Origin: Gammaproteobacteria bacterium | GTDB lineage: Bacteria > Pseudomonadota > Gammaproteobacteria > SG8-11 | Assembly: GCA_013151345.1 (NCBI GenBank) | Contig: JAADIM010000113.1 | Span: 1 to 33,446 of the forward strand | Direction: 5' to 3' | Length of the DNA: 33,446 nucleotides | In this document: piece by piece, positions 8,459 to 18,763 of the stretch | Numbering within the stretch: position 1 is the stretch's first letter | Layout of the letters: every line of letters starts with the position of its first letter | Program-made: the position numbers and the translations under genes | Notes under the pieces: generated by a model | Seen by the model: only the letters and a program-made list of their open reading frames with translations | Databases searched by the model: none | Told to the model about the DNA's origin: nothing

Positions 8459-9064
8459 ATGAATTTCAAAAGACATAAAGGCAGTATCGTTGCCGGGGCA
8501 AGTGGTTTAGTCTTTGCCAGCGCAATCATAATATTCACCAACGAGCCGCAACTAAAAACAGATGTCTATAAAGTAAGTATGGCAGAACTACGCGAGTTGC
8601 AATCGCAACTGACAGCGGTAGACAATGAAACGAACGTATCGATTGAACAAAATGGAAATGTTCCTACAAATAATACCCCAGTTTTCATCGATGAAGTTAA
8701 CCAGAGCGAAGTTAACCAGAGTATAGCGCCACAACATAGTTCTGAAATTACAACGTCAGAGGCAGATGAAGGCAACACGTTTTTGCCTAAGCAACGGGGT
8801 CGAATTGGTGAAGAAGAAATTGCGACGGCATTTCATGAAATCAATCCAATGAATTCTCATTTATTAACCACGGTATGTAAATCGGATTCCTGCCAGGTCG
8901 AAGTGGCACATACGGATAAAGTCGCCAAACTGCAGTTTCTCAGCAGTGTCTCATCCAATGATCTAATCTTTGCTTATGAAGGTTATTTCAAGAACATCGA
9001 AAATGAAGACGGTAGCTCCAAGTCTGTATTTTATTTTTCGAGAGATCCACAACAATCTATGTAA
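8459..9064 (+). CDS. Membrane-anchored periplasmic protein of unknown function
   Basis: A 201-residue protein with one hydrophobic segment at about 9-27, probably an N-terminal anchor or uncleaved signal. A low-complexity acidic and Asn/Ser/Thr-rich linker covers about 50-105, including a doubled 15-bp unit (8696-8725, EVNQS twice). The C-terminal domain of about 90 residues carries Cys140 and Cys145 in CKSDSCQVEV, a pattern I recall from uncharacterised secreted proteins, where it likely forms a short disulfide loop at a strand start. AAGGAA precedes the ATG. It follows the lipoprotein gene by 144 bp and may share its transcript. Function unknown. Confidence 0.7.
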   Translation: MNFKRHKGSIVAGASGLVFASAIIIFTNEPQLKTDVYKVSMAELRELQSQLTAVDNETNVSIEQNGNVPTNNTPVFIDEVNQSEVNQSIAPQHSSEITTSEADEGNTFLPKQRGRIGEEEIATAFHEINPMNSHLLTTVCKSDSCQVEVAHTDKVAKLQFLSSVSSNDLIFAYEGYFKNIENEDGSSKSVFYFSRDPQQSM

Positions 9065-9083
9065 ATTTTTATGCATAATTTCT

Positions 9084-9138
9084 GTTGGAGTGACTAGTAC
9101 CGCGACCCACAGGGATATGTGGGTCACAGCACTCCAAC
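9084..9138. terminator. Two-tier hairpin between convergent genes, probable terminator
   Basis: Arms GTTGGAGTG (9084-9092) and CACTCCAAC (9130-9138) are complementary. Inside them GACCCACA (9104-9111) and TGTGGGTC (9118-9125) form a perfect 8-bp stem with loop GGGATA. Read on the plus strand it is followed by GACAGGTGTTTTTCT, a T-rich tail at a distance. It lies between the unknown gene ending at 9064 and ftsK ending at 9165, so it could serve both. The loop also displays GGA between ACA and UAUGU, resembling the hairpins in gspJ and gspH. Confidence 0.6.
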
Positions 9139-9164
9139 GACAGGTGTTTTTCTAAAAGGACGTT

Positions 9165-11480
9165 TTACCGCGGCGGCGGCGCCAGCACTTCACGATTGCC
9201 GTTTGACTGTTGAGGACTGACCACACCAGCCGCTTCCATTTCTTCGATCATACGCGCGGCGCGGTTATACCCAACTTTTAAACGGCGTTGTACGCTAGAG
9301 ATCGACGCACGGCGGGTTTCTGTAACTAAATAAACAGCCTGGTCATAAAGCGGATCGGATTCACTTTCCTCATCAGCAAGAAAACCGCCCGCTGCTGCGG
9401 CATCCGCTGGATCCGGACCAGTGAGAATTTCATCCAGGTAATCAGGTTCACTATCCTGTACCAAACTAGCAACGACTTTATGTACTTCATGATCATCAAC
9501 AAACGCACCATGCACACGCGTAGGCACAGCCGTACCTGGCGGCAGGTATAACATATCACCGTGGCCTAATAATTGTTCAGCGCCACTTTGATCCAAAATT
9601 GTGCGTGAATCTATTTTGGATGATACCTGAAAGGCGATACGTGTTGGCACGTTCGCTTTTATTAATCCGGTTAACACATCCACTGATGGACGCTGCGTCG
9701 CGAGCAATAAATGTATGCCGGATGCACGTGCTTTTTGTGCAAGTCGCGCAATCAATTGCTCTACTTTTTTACCGACCAACATCATCATGTCAGCAAGCTC
9801 ATCGACGATGACGACAATACTCGGCAATGGTGCAAGGTAACGCGGTTCCATATCAAACTCGGTGGGTTTGAATGTTGGGTCTGGAATAGGGTTATCCGAT
9901 TTTATTGCATCTTTGACTTTTTTATTGTATCCAAGCAGATTACGCACACCCAATGACGCCATAAGCTTGTAACGCCTATCCATTTCGGCAACACACCAGC
10001 GCAACGCATTGGCTGCTTCTTTCATGTCGGTAACGACAGGGGTCAACAAATGTGGAATACCTTCGTAAACCGACAATTCCAGCATTTTCGGATCGATCAT
10101 GATCATGCGCACATCTTGTGGCGTGGATTTAAATAACAGGCTCAATATCATCGCATTAATTGCAACGGACTTACCGGAACCGGTTGTACCTGCGACCAGT
10201 AAGTGCGGCATTTTCGCTAAATCGGCAACAATGGGTTGACCGCTGATATCATTACCCAGCGCCAATGTTAGCGGTGATCTTGATGAGTCGTATTCATTTG
10301 TACTCAATATTTGACTCAAGCGTACTATCTCACGGTATTCATTAGGTACTTCCAGACCAATGGTGGGTTTGCCTGGAATAACTTCAACGACGCGTACGCT
10401 GATTACGGCCATGGAGCGAGCCAGATCCTTCGCCAGATTCGAAATTTGGCTTATCTTTACGCCTGGTGAAAGTTGTAACTCATAACGTGTAATAACCGGG
10501 CCGGGATGCACTGCAACAACTTCTGCAGTGACATTAAATTCTTTCAGTTTTATTTCAACCAGCCGCGAGGTCGCTTCGAGTACGGCGTCGGAAACTTCGT
10601 TACCAGACGGTTCAGCCGCATCTAACAAAGTTAATGGTGGTAAACCTTCCGCAGACAACGGTTCAAAAAGTTGAGATTGTCTGTCACGATCATAACGATC
10701 GCTTTTCACAGATTTTTTAAACATCGAATCAATACGAACAGGTTCTCGTTTTTCTTTTTTCTTTTTGTCTTCTTTAACGATCTGTTCACGAAGTGCACGG
10801 GCTTTACGACCTTCCCTGCTTTCCTGCAAAGACCCCACAGCGCCGTAACCCAAACCACGTAACCAGGCAAAAAAAGCTAATGTAAATCTGCCTGTCTTAT
10901 CCATAAGTCGAAACCAGGATAAACTGGTGAAAAACGTAATGCCTGTGAGGAACAACGCAAGCAACAGTAGTGTTGTGCCCAGAAAACTAAATACCAGCAC
11001 TAAATTATTTCCAACAACATCACCAAGTATGCCGCCGGAATCCAGCGGCAGTGGTACAACGACATCATGCATATGCAACGTCGCCAGGCCAGCACCGGCG
11101 CACAGCGTCAAGATAAACCCAATGAACCGAATGATCAGTTGCCGAAAATCAATACCACCTGATTCAGTACGGGCTTTAAACAACAACCAGCCTGAGTAAG
11201 CAATGAGCACTGGGAAAAGGTAGGCTAGAAAACCGAATAAATATAACGAAAAATCAGCAAACCAAGCACCTGCTTTTCCGCCTACGTTAGCTATTTTGTC
11301 CGCAGTGGTACTGTGGGACCAGCCTGGATCGGCAGGATGGTACGTTACCAATGCAGCAACAAGAAATATTGCGATGGCCACAAAAACAATTAACGCGCCT
11401 TCACGCAAGCCACGCACTAGATGGCCAGCTAATGGAATCGAATTATTTGATGACCGTGTTTCAGATCGCACTTGTGCCAA
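9165..11480 (-). CDS. ftsK: DNA translocase FtsK
   Basis: A 771-residue septal DNA pump that clears the chromosome termini and activates XerCD at dif. The N-terminal membrane domain has four hydrophobic helices within about 27-185. A short basic linker (about 220-265, [12 protein letters not shown]) follows, far shorter than in E. coli FtsK (1329 residues) and closer to Pseudomonas-type proteins. The motor has Walker A GTTGSGKS at 431-438 and Walker [11 protein letters not shown] at 555-564. The C-terminal gamma winged helix (about 710-765, [22 protein letters not shown]) reads KOPS sites. Its usual downstream neighbour lolA is displaced by two inserted genes. Confidence 0.97.
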   Translation of the reverse strand: MAQVRSETRSSNNSIPLAGHLVRGLREGALIVFVAIAIFLVAALVTYHPADPGWSHSTTADKIANVGGKAGAWFADFSLYLFGFLAYLFPVLIAYSGWLLFKARTESGGIDFRQLIIRFIGFILTLCAGAGLATLHMHDVVVPLPLDSGGILGDVVGNNLVLVFSFLGTTLLLLALFLTGITFFTSLSWFRLMDKTGRFTLAFFAWLRGLGYGAVGSLQESREGRKARALREQIVKEDKKKKEKREPVRIDSMFKKSVKSDRYDRDRQSQLFEPLSAEGLPPLTLLDAAEPSGNEVSDAVLEATSRLVEIKLKEFNVTAEVVAVHPGPVITRYELQLSPGVKISQISNLAKDLARSMAVISVRVVEVIPGKPTIGLEVPNEYREIVRLSQILSTNEYDSSRSPLTLALGNDISGQPIVADLAKMPHLLVAGTTGSGKSVAINAMILSLLFKSTPQDVRMIMIDPKMLELSVYEGIPHLLTPVVTDMKEAANALRWCVAEMDRRYKLMASLGVRNLLGYNKKVKDAIKSDNPIPDPTFKPTEFDMEPRYLAPLPSIVVIVDELADMMMLVGKKVEQLIARLAQKARASGIHLLLATQRPSVDVLTGLIKANVPTRIAFQVSSKIDSRTILDQSGAEQLLGHGDMLYLPPGTAVPTRVHGAFVDDHEVHKVVASLVQDSEPDYLDEILTGPDPADAAAAGGFLADEESESDPLYDQAVYLVTETRRASISSVQRRLKVGYNRAARMIEEMEAAGVVSPQQSNGNREVLAPPPR

Positions 11481-11702
11481 ACTACTCTCCTTAACGCCTT
11501 TACATAATTGTCGCTAAGTATAAGGCAAAACAGCGCGCTTGAAGTAATTATTCACCCAGGAATATCTTATATTTTATGCGGATTAAGCTAAATTTTAAGC
11601 AATTTTTCTTATTAAAAACTGAATTAATATTAGATTAAGCAAAATACGAATTGATGCGGCTTAGGTTCCGGCACGGTTGGTTTATGTACGCCCCAGTGTA
11701 TT

Positions 11703-12770
11703 TTACGCGGCAAGGGTGATAAGTGCGGGATGAATGATATTACCACCTTCTACATTAACGCCAGCGCTTAGCGCAGCAGTTGATTTGCAGCCTTTTTCTG
11801 CAAGTTGTAGTACGTACGGGATTAGGGCTGCAGATAACGCTTGTGACGAACTGCGGGGGACAGCGCCCGGCATGTTGGTGACACCAAAATGAACGATGCC
11901 TTCCCAGACAAACGTTGGGGTTTCGTAGTTAGTCGGTTTTGTGGTTTCAATGCAACCACCCTGGTCGACTGAGATATCAATAATCACACTGCCATCCTGC
12001 ATATGGCGTACGGTATCGGCATCTACCAAATGCGGCGCACGTTCACCGGTGATGAGAACAGCGCCGATAACGAGGTCTGCGTCAAGTACGGATTTTTTAA
12101 TAGCATCAGAAAATGGGTACAGGCCAGTAACATTAGGGCCTATCGCACGCATACGCGCCAACTTATCGCGATCTCGATCAAATACAGTCACATTAGCACC
12201 TAAACCTGCGGCAACAGTCGCTGCGTTGCCACCCGCAACACCACCACCGAGCACAACGACTTTACCTCTTTCAACTGCAGGTAAGCCACCTAATAAAATA
12301 CCTTTTCCGCCTTGCGGATGATATAAAAGCTGCGCCCCCACCTGAGTTGCAATTCTACCGGCGATATCGCTCATGGGTGCCAATAAGGGTAAATATCCGT
12401 TTTTTTCTTCAACAGTTTCAAATGCAACGGCAGTAAGGCCAATGCCCTGTAATTTTTTCATCAGCTCTGGTTCTGCCGCTAAATGCAGGTATGAAAATAA
12501 GATGTGGTCTTTGGTAAGGTGCGCCAAGTCAACATCCAAAGGTTCTTTTACTTTTACGATCATCTCAGCTGATTCGTACAGAGATTTTGCATCCGGCTGG
12601 ATCTGTAGACCGACTGCGCTATAGTCATCATCGGTATAACCGCTTAGGCGTCCCGCATTACTTTGAATATTGACCTCATGACCGTATTTTACTAACTCAG
12701 CCGCCGCCGCTGGAATTAATGCAACACGCCCTTCTAGAACTTTAACCTCTTTTGGTATGCCAATTCGCAT
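11703..12770 (-). CDS. ald: Alanine dehydrogenase
   Basis: A 355-residue NAD-dependent enzyme converting L-alanine to pyruvate and ammonia reversibly. Conserved positions are visible: Arg15 in GRVALIP and Lys75 in VKVKEP for pyruvate binding, catalytic His96 in SYLHLAAEP, the nucleotide-binding loop VVVLGGGVAGGNAA at 171-184, and Asp in DISVDQGG near 270. Length fits the family (about 370). Two ribosome-binding sites stand in tandem before the ATG. It lies between ftsK and trxB on the minus strand; the 222 bp before ftsK hold no gene and are AT-rich, likely the ftsK promoter. Confidence 0.96.
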   Translation of the reverse strand: MRIGIPKEVKVLEGRVALIPAAAAELVKYGHEVNIQSNAGRLSGYTDDDYSAVGLQIQPDAKSLYESAEMIVKVKEPLDVDLAHLTKDHILFSYLHLAAEPELMKKLQGIGLTAVAFETVEEKNGYLPLLAPMSDIAGRIATQVGAQLLYHPQGGKGILLGGLPAVERGKVVVLGGGVAGGNAATVAAGLGANVTVFDRDRDKLARMRAIGPNVTGLYPFSDAIKKSVLDADLVIGAVLITGERAPHLVDADTVRHMQDGSVIIDISVDQGGCIETTKPTNYETPTFVWEGIVHFGVTNMPGAVPRSSSQALSAALIPYVLQLAEKGCKSTAALSAGVNVEGGNIIHPALITLAA

Positions 12771-12794
12771 AATATCTCCTTTGATATCTCCTTC
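12771..12794 (-). promoter_or_regulatory. Duplicated ribosome-binding site of ald
   Basis: On the minus strand AAGGAGATATCA is followed directly by AAGGAGATATTA and then TG of the start codon. The 12-bp duplication gives two AAGGAG motifs, 6 and 18 nt before the ATG. Only the nearer one is placed for initiation on this ATG; the other may act as ribosome standby. Confidence 0.75.
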
Positions 12795-12969
12795 GGGGTA
12801 GCGTAGCCAGCTTCACTTTTCACCTACACTTATTAATCTTCACTTAAACCTTCTTTTTAACGTAGTATAACGAACATTTAACATTTAGCCTTGTATACTA
12901 TCGATTCATCTCTATTATTATAGTATTAAATTATTAAGTATTAACGACAATAAACGCTCGGAGTATTAA

Positions 12970-13926
<957 letters not shown>

Positions 13927-13939
13927 ATTAATTTTTTTA

Positions 13940-14746
13940 TTACGGAAATTCCACGCGCGCGGATTGACCCGCCCGTAATACAATGTTATCCGTCTTGAAT
14001 TCAACATTCACTTCATAACGCGCCTCTTTATCGTCGAACTCTTTATTTCCGTATATTGATTCGACTGGCTCTAATGCAGTGGATATAACTGTGCCAGTGA
14101 ATTGTTTATTTCCAATGGTAACCTTGCCTTTTTGGCCAATGGCGAGCAACGCCAATGCACTTAGTGGTGCGAGCATTTTTGCTGTATATTGATCTTTCGC
14201 TGCGAATACAACCAATGGTTGCGATTCTAACGCGTTATTCACATTCTCATTTTCTTTGGCATACAACTGCAGCACTAAGCCGTCGAAGGGCGCGATAACC
14301 TTCGAATGCGCAAGATTAAATTTTGCGATAGTAAGCGAGGCTTGTGCCGCACTATAAGCTGCGGTAGCACGATCTGCCTTAAGTTTGGCATTCTCCAATT
14401 CAACATTGGAAAGAACGGTACGATCATATAACTCTTGCGCCTGTTGATAATCCCGCATGGCCTGTGTTTTTTTTGTCGCACGTATTGTCACCTCGGCATT
14501 AGCCTGTGCCACAGCGGCTTCAAAAGGCGTCTGATCAAGCGCAATCAATATTTGTTCCGCCTGTATATGTTGACCTGCTGCTACATAAACGGATTTAATG
14601 ATCCCGGACACTGGCATACTAAGCGTCACACGGTTGGCGAAGCGAACTGTCGCATCGTACGTTGCCGCACCAACTAAAGAAAACGGCACTATCGTCGTCA
14701 CAAACATCGATATAACAAGCAACTGTAAATAGATGAACTTTTTCAT
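13940..14746 (-). CDS. RND/HlyD-type periplasmic adaptor protein
   Basis: A 268-residue membrane fusion protein. An N-terminal signal (about 7-28, ending near VGAA) is followed by a lipoyl half-motif SGIIKSVYVAAGQHIQAEQILIALD at about 48-72, an alpha-helical hairpin at about 75-150, the second lipoyl half IAPFDGLV at about 152-159, and a beta-barrel region to the end. It is compact compared with typical adaptors (350-400 residues), lacking much of the membrane-proximal domain. Its start overlaps the end of the TolC-like gene by 4 bp (ATGA), so the two are translationally coupled. No pump gene follows; trxB is convergent, so its inner-membrane partner must be encoded elsewhere. Confidence 0.88.
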   Translation of the reverse strand: MKKFIYLQLLVISMFVTTIVPFSLVGAATYDATVRFANRVTLSMPVSGIIKSVYVAAGQHIQAEQILIALDQTPFEAAVAQANAEVTIRATKKTQAMRDYQQAQELYDRTVLSNVELENAKLKADRATAAYSAAQASLTIAKFNLAHSKVIAPFDGLVLQLYAKENENVNNALESQPLVVFAAKDQYTAKMLAPLSALALLAIGQKGKVTIGNKQFTGTVISTALEPVESIYGNKEFDDKEARYEVNVEFKTDNIVLRAGQSARVEFP

Positions 14747-16191
14747 GGTGCTATGACCTCATTGCTAATGGTGACCTCATTGTTATTAATAAGCGGCTTT
14801 GCGAGTAATACATTTATTTGCGCCCAAGTCAGGGCAATATCAAATTCGATTTTTTTTGATAACCATAATGCTTCAGTGGTTCGCACCAGCGCATCACTCA
14901 TATTGGTTTGCACTTCCATTTCATATAATGCTCGCCGTTTATCCAGACTTAGTTCGCGAAATAACTCGCGCTGCAACGCCGTTTTTCGTTTTACGTTGAG
15001 TATTTCTAACTGTTGAATTAATTCTTGAACATTTATTAACAGCGCGTGTTCCGCCTTACGTAACTGCGCGGCTCCAGATGCTAGCGCCGCCGATGCGCGA
15101 GCAACTGCAGCTTTGTTTTCATTGCCCTGATAAATGGGTATACGAAAATTAACTGACGCACGTACATCGCCACGAGTGGAAGATTCCTGCTGATAGTCCG
15201 CTAACTCAAACTCAGCAGAAATATTTGGATAGTAGCGGGCACGCTCTGCCTGCAATTTTGCACGTGCAGACTCTATTTGTTGTTTAATTGCGAGTATAGT
15301 CTGGTTCGCCATTAGAGCGGCTTCATAAACCATCTTCTCGTCGGGTATCTTTTTATCGTGTTGTATTCGTTTTGGTTGAATCAAATCTGCGGGAAGATCA
15401 TTCGGTTGATTGAGCGCAATGGCCAAGAGCAATCGTGAAGTGCGCTGCAGTTTTTCGCTTGCAGTGCGTAGATCGAGCGCTTCGAGATAAAAATTCTCAG
15501 CTTCGAGCACTTCCACATCGGAAACCATCCCCAGAGATTGTCGCTCGCGCTTTTTATCAAATTTTAGAAAACGCTGCGTCATTTCCTCGTTATCGACCAT
15601 ATAACGCGAATCAGCGAGCAGCACGCTATAAAACAATCTCATGATTTCGTAGCGATGGCGCAAACGCACATCAAAAAGCGAATATTCTCGACTTGAGATG
15701 AATGCAGACCTTGATTCTTCCAATGCACTGCTGCGGCCAAAATCATAGATTGGTTTGCTTACAACAAAGCGGGCAATACTATCGTTGGTAAATTCACCGT
15801 TAGTGGTGAGTTTTTTCGACTCGGCGGTGATATCGATGTAAGAACGTAATCCGCTATTAGACTGTGCATGCAACAATTGTGCGCGTGCATCTTCAAGTTC
15901 AGCCTGTGCCAATGCTATATCAGGGTACATCTCGTCCGCTAACGCCAACGCTTGCTCCAGGCTAAGTGGGTTTGGCAATGGCGTTAGAGATGGCGACTTT
16001 GCTGTTATTTCATTTGCCTGGGTTTCATTGGCTTGAGTTTCATTGGCTTGAGTTTCGTGGGCTTGAGTTTCGTTGGTTTGGACTTCGCTAGCAGGAGTAT
16101 CACTAGCCTGAGTTGCGTGTACGCCCACAACTAAAACAATCGCAATAACCACTACAAATACATGCAATAAGCCACGCGATTTTCTTTTCAT
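14743..16191 (-). CDS. TolC-family outer-membrane channel protein
   Basis: A 482-residue outer-membrane efflux protein. After a signal peptide (about 8-30) comes a low-complexity segment of five NETQA-type pentapeptides, then the paired OEP repeats: LSLEQALALADEMYPDIALAQ at about 78-98 and a second at about 285-470, each a long coiled-coil helix with a strand segment such as RASVNFRIPIYQGNENKAA. TolC-like proteins trimerise into an outer-membrane barrel and periplasmic tunnel. Coupling with an adaptor indicates tripartite export. The thioredoxin-like gene 38 bp upstream is probably in the same operon. Confidence 0.92.
   Translation of the reverse strand: MKRKSRGLLHVFVVVIAIVLVVGVHATQASDTPASEVQTNETQAHETQANETQANETQANEITAKSPSLTPLPNPLSLEQALALADEMYPDIALAQAELEDARAQLLHAQSNSGLRSYIDITAESKKLTTNGEFTNDSIARFVVSKPIYDFGRSSALEESRSAFISSREYSLFDVRLRHRYEIMRLFYSVLLADSRYMVDNEEMTQRFLKFDKKRERQSLGMVSDVEVLEAENFYLEALDLRTASEKLQRTSRLLLAIALNQPNDLPADLIQPKRIQHDKKIPDEKMVYEAALMANQTILAIKQQIESARAKLQAERARYYPNISAEFELADYQQESSTRGDVRASVNFRIPIYQGNENKAAVARASAALASGAAQLRKAEHALLINVQELIQQLEILNVKRKTALQRELFRELSLDKRRALYEMEVQTNMSDALVRTTEALWLSKKIEFDIALTWAQINVLLAKPLINNNEVTISNEVIAP
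16008..16082. repeat. 15-bp tandem repeat in the tolC-like gene
   Basis: Five 15-bp units start at 16008, 16023, 16038, 16053 and 16068 (plus-strand core TTTCATTGGCTTGAG; the second and third are identical). In the gene frame they encode NETQA-like pentapeptides just after the signal peptide, giving a flexible polar N-terminal extension of the mature protein. Confidence 0.9.
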
Positions 16192-16228
16192 TTATTGGCT
16201 TGCCTACTTATTCTTTATTAGTTCGTAC

Positions 16229-16846
16229 TTATTTCTTATTAAGTTTGGCCATGCGTTCACGTTTGAAGCGAGTGAATTTTGTCGATTTATACGCTCCACT
16301 TGTTACAAACTCGCCAAGCAACAAAAATTCTTCGACACTGCGAGTTGCACCGGTATAACGCATCATTATATTGCCGTCAAGATCAAAGAACATTAACACA
16401 GGTGTTGCACGTACCCGATGATTTTTTAATGCATAATCCTTTTCAACAAGTTCAGTACCGTCAAAATTTGACATCATTGTATCACCACGTGTATCGAGAT
16501 GGATAATTCGAAAGTGCTTGCGATAAAATTCCTGTACTGGCACCTGATTCATAATCGTGGCTTTCATTTTTTGACACCACGGGCAATCTGGATCATTAAA
16601 CATAACAAACAAACCCATCTTGCCTTCTTCGCGAGCTGTCTCTGCTTCTTCCTGAAGGTGGTTAAAACTTTGATTAAAAAAATATTCGTATGGATCGCGT
16701 GTTTGCGTTGTAGGTTCAGCAGTCGCCACAGATGTGACGAAGAGAAACAGTATGGCGACGGAAGATGCCCCGACAAGGCTTGTCAGTTTTGTGATATTTA
16801 TTTTAGTGGGAGGACGATTGAGAGATAATCGAGCAAGAAATTTCAT
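16229..16846 (-). CDS. Thioredoxin-fold protein with CPWC motif (SoxW/DsbD-gamma-like)
   Basis: A protein of about 205 residues, exported by an N-terminal hydrophobic segment ending at ATA-E. The thioredoxin-like domain has the active pair in DPDCPWCQKMK and the cis-proline element RATPVLMFFD, followed by DGNIMMRYTGA. This resembles periplasmic SoxW or thioredoxin_2/7 proteins that reduce or isomerise disulfides. ATG at 16846 is preferred because GGAG lies six bases before it; an in-frame ATG at 16858 lacks a site. It heads a likely operon with the TolC-like and adaptor genes, divergent from the CadC-like regulator. A role in folding an exported substrate is inference. Confidence 0.85.
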   Translation of the reverse strand: MKFLARLSLNRPPTKINITKLTSLVGASSVAILFLFVTSVATAEPTTQTRDPYEYFFNQSFNHLQEEAETAREEGKMGLFVMFNDPDCPWCQKMKATIMNQVPVQEFYRKHFRIIHLDTRGDTMMSNFDGTELVEKDYALKNHRVRATPVLMFFDLDGNIMMRYTGATRSVEEFLLLGEFVTSGAYKSTKFTRFKRERMAKLNKK

Positions 16847-16915
16847 CACATTCTCCATAGTTAGGCGTTGGTGTTATGCTACTGTTTTAGCTTGGCAAGG
16901 CTTATGGCACTTATT

Positions 16916-16947
16916 TTTACCTTAGATTTACCTTAGTTTTACCTTAG
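16916..16947. promoter_or_regulatory. Triple direct repeat, candidate operator
   Basis: TTTACCTTAG occurs three times with 11-bp period (16916-16925, 16927-16936 and 16938-16947), between the divergent thioredoxin-like gene and the CadC-like regulator. Direct repeats spaced about one helical turn fit winged-helix regulators of the OmpR/CadC class. The rest of the 195-bp region is AT-rich with no other clear element. Whether it is a binding site or another neutral tandem duplication cannot be told from the sequence alone. Confidence 0.5.
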
Positions 16948-17053
16948 CGAATATGCGCTAAAAAGTTATGATGGAAAAATGATATTAATCTGATTAATAA
17001 ATTAAACAAATAAAATCAATGACTTAAAAATATTTTGATTAAATGACTAAATC

Positions 17054-18763
17054 GTGAACACACGCAATGTAAGCGACAAACAATTGAGAACATTCCACAT
17101 TAATGACTGGCATGTGGATGTGGCCGCAAATCGTCTCTGTCTTGGGCAAACTGAAATCAAGATTGAGGCCAAAGCCATGGAAGTATTGGCCTATCTGGCA
17201 AATCGACCAGGCGAAATTATTACCCGCCAGGAACTCGAACATGATGTTTGGGCGGGTAAAGTGGTCGGTTATGACTCACTCACGCGCATTATAACAAAAT
17301 TACGCAAAGCCCTGAACGATGATTCGCGCGATCCACATTATATCGAGACCATTTCAAAAAAAGGTTATCGCCTGATTGCCTCAGTCAATAGGGAAATGAG
17401 CGCAACACAACATCGCCCGCGTGGGGTTGCGCGCTGGATTGTGCCTAGTATGGCAATTGCTATTGCACTATTGCTGATTGTCTTTATTTTGGAACAGGTT
17501 TTGGAACGGAACACACCAGTCATTGCTCAGAACGTGGACAACACATCGAACAACAGTACTGACCTAAACGTTGTTCAAGACAATACGCCATCAATTGCTG
17601 TATTGCCTTTTGGTGATCTTAGCGATCATGCAACACACAGTTATTTGAGCGAAGGGATTACGGAAGATATAACAACAGCTTTGTCAAAATTGTCTGGTCT
17701 GTTTGTTATTGATAGATCATCAACGCTTAAATATAAAAATCAAACAATCGATGTGAAATATGCGGCAAAGCAACTCAATGTACGTTATTTGCTTGATGGT
17801 AGTGTACGCCAGTCCGGTTCGAAACTACGGGTGAATGCAAAGTTGATTGATGGCAGCAGCGGTGTTCTGCTCTGGGGAGAGTATTACGATCGTGAAATGA
17901 AAGATATTTTTAGTGTTCAAGACGATATTACAATGAATATTGTCAGTGCATTGTCAGTGAAACTAACCGAAGAAGAGAAGCGGCGAGCAGCCCACCCGTA
18001 TACTCTAAACATTGACGCCTATGATGAATTTTTACGCGGCCAAGTTTTGTATGCACACCATACACGCGAAGATAATTTGTGGGCCCGGGAATCTTATCTT
18101 AAATCAATTGATATGGATCCTAATTTCGCACGTGCATATAGCGCCCTCGCGTTGACTTATTCAGCGGAGTTTCGTTATAACTGGCACGCTGCCCCAGATG
18201 AATCACTACGCCAAGCAGCTAAACTGGCACAAAAAGCGGTATCTATCGATAATCAATTACCAAATGCATTCTGGGTGCTAGGGTATGTTTATTTGCATCA
18301 GCAAAAATATAAACAAGCTATTGAAGCAGCAAATAGAGCAATTGCGTTAAACCCGAATAACGCAGACAGCTATGCGACACTGGGCCTTAGCTATGTTTAT
18401 GATGGTGAACCTGAAAAAGGTACGCAGATGTTGAGAAGGGCAATGCGGCTCAATCCGCAGTATCCTGCAGCTTATGCTTCAGCATTGGGACAGGCTTACT
18501 ATTTTCAGCGTAAATACGCAGATGCGCTTCCTGCGTTACAGGACGCGGTCGAGCGTAATATTAATTTACGTTCATCACATGTGTATCTTATTGCTTCATT
18601 AAGTCAAATGGATAAAAACGATGAGGCATCTTGGGCAGCGATTCAGCTACGCACACTGGACCCGGACTTTTCAGTTGACAATATTTCTGACATGTTTCCA
18701 ATTAAAAATGAAGAATGGACTCAGGAAATCAAACTACACCTGCGACGTGCCGGGCTACAATGA
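17054..18763 (+). CDS. CadC/ToxR-like membrane transcription regulator with TolB-like and TPR domains
   Basis: A 569-residue one-component regulator. An OmpR-type winged helix covers about 10-110 (LANRPGEIITRQELEHDVW, SLTRIITKLRKAL, YIETISKKGYRL). A single transmembrane helix lies at about 126-147. The periplasmic part starts with a TolB/FlgO-like module at about 178-300 (PSIAVLPFGDLS, RYLLDGSVRQSG, LLWGEYYDR) and ends with TPR repeats at about 350-530. This layout is common for CadC-like regulators in gammaproteobacteria. The start is GTG at 17054 with no strong ribosome-binding site. It likely controls the divergent thioredoxin-TolC-adaptor operon or the gene immediately downstream; the signal is unknown. 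Confidence 0.88.
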   Translation: MNTRNVSDKQLRTFHINDWHVDVAANRLCLGQTEIKIEAKAMEVLAYLANRPGEIITRQELEHDVWAGKVVGYDSLTRIITKLRKALNDDSRDPHYIETISKKGYRLIASVNREMSATQHRPRGVARWIVPSMAIAIALLLIVFILEQVLERNTPVIAQNVDNTSNNSTDLNVVQDNTPSIAVLPFGDLSDHATHSYLSEGITEDITTALSKLSGLFVIDRSSTLKYKNQTIDVKYAAKQLNVRYLLDGSVRQSGSKLRVNAKLIDGSSGVLLWGEYYDREMKDIFSVQDDITMNIVSALSVKLTEEEKRRAAHPYTLNIDAYDEFLRGQVLYAHHTREDNLWARESYLKSIDMDPNFARAYSALALTYSAEFRYNWHAAPDESLRQAAKLAQKAVSIDNQLPNAFWVLGYVYLHQQKYKQAIEAANRAIALNPNNADSYATLGLSYVYDGEPEKGTQMLRRAMRLNPQYPAAYASALGQAYYFQRKYADALPALQDAVERNINLRSSHVYLIASLSQMDKNDEASWAAIQLRTLDPDFSVDNISDMFPIKNEEWTQEIKLHLRRAGLQ

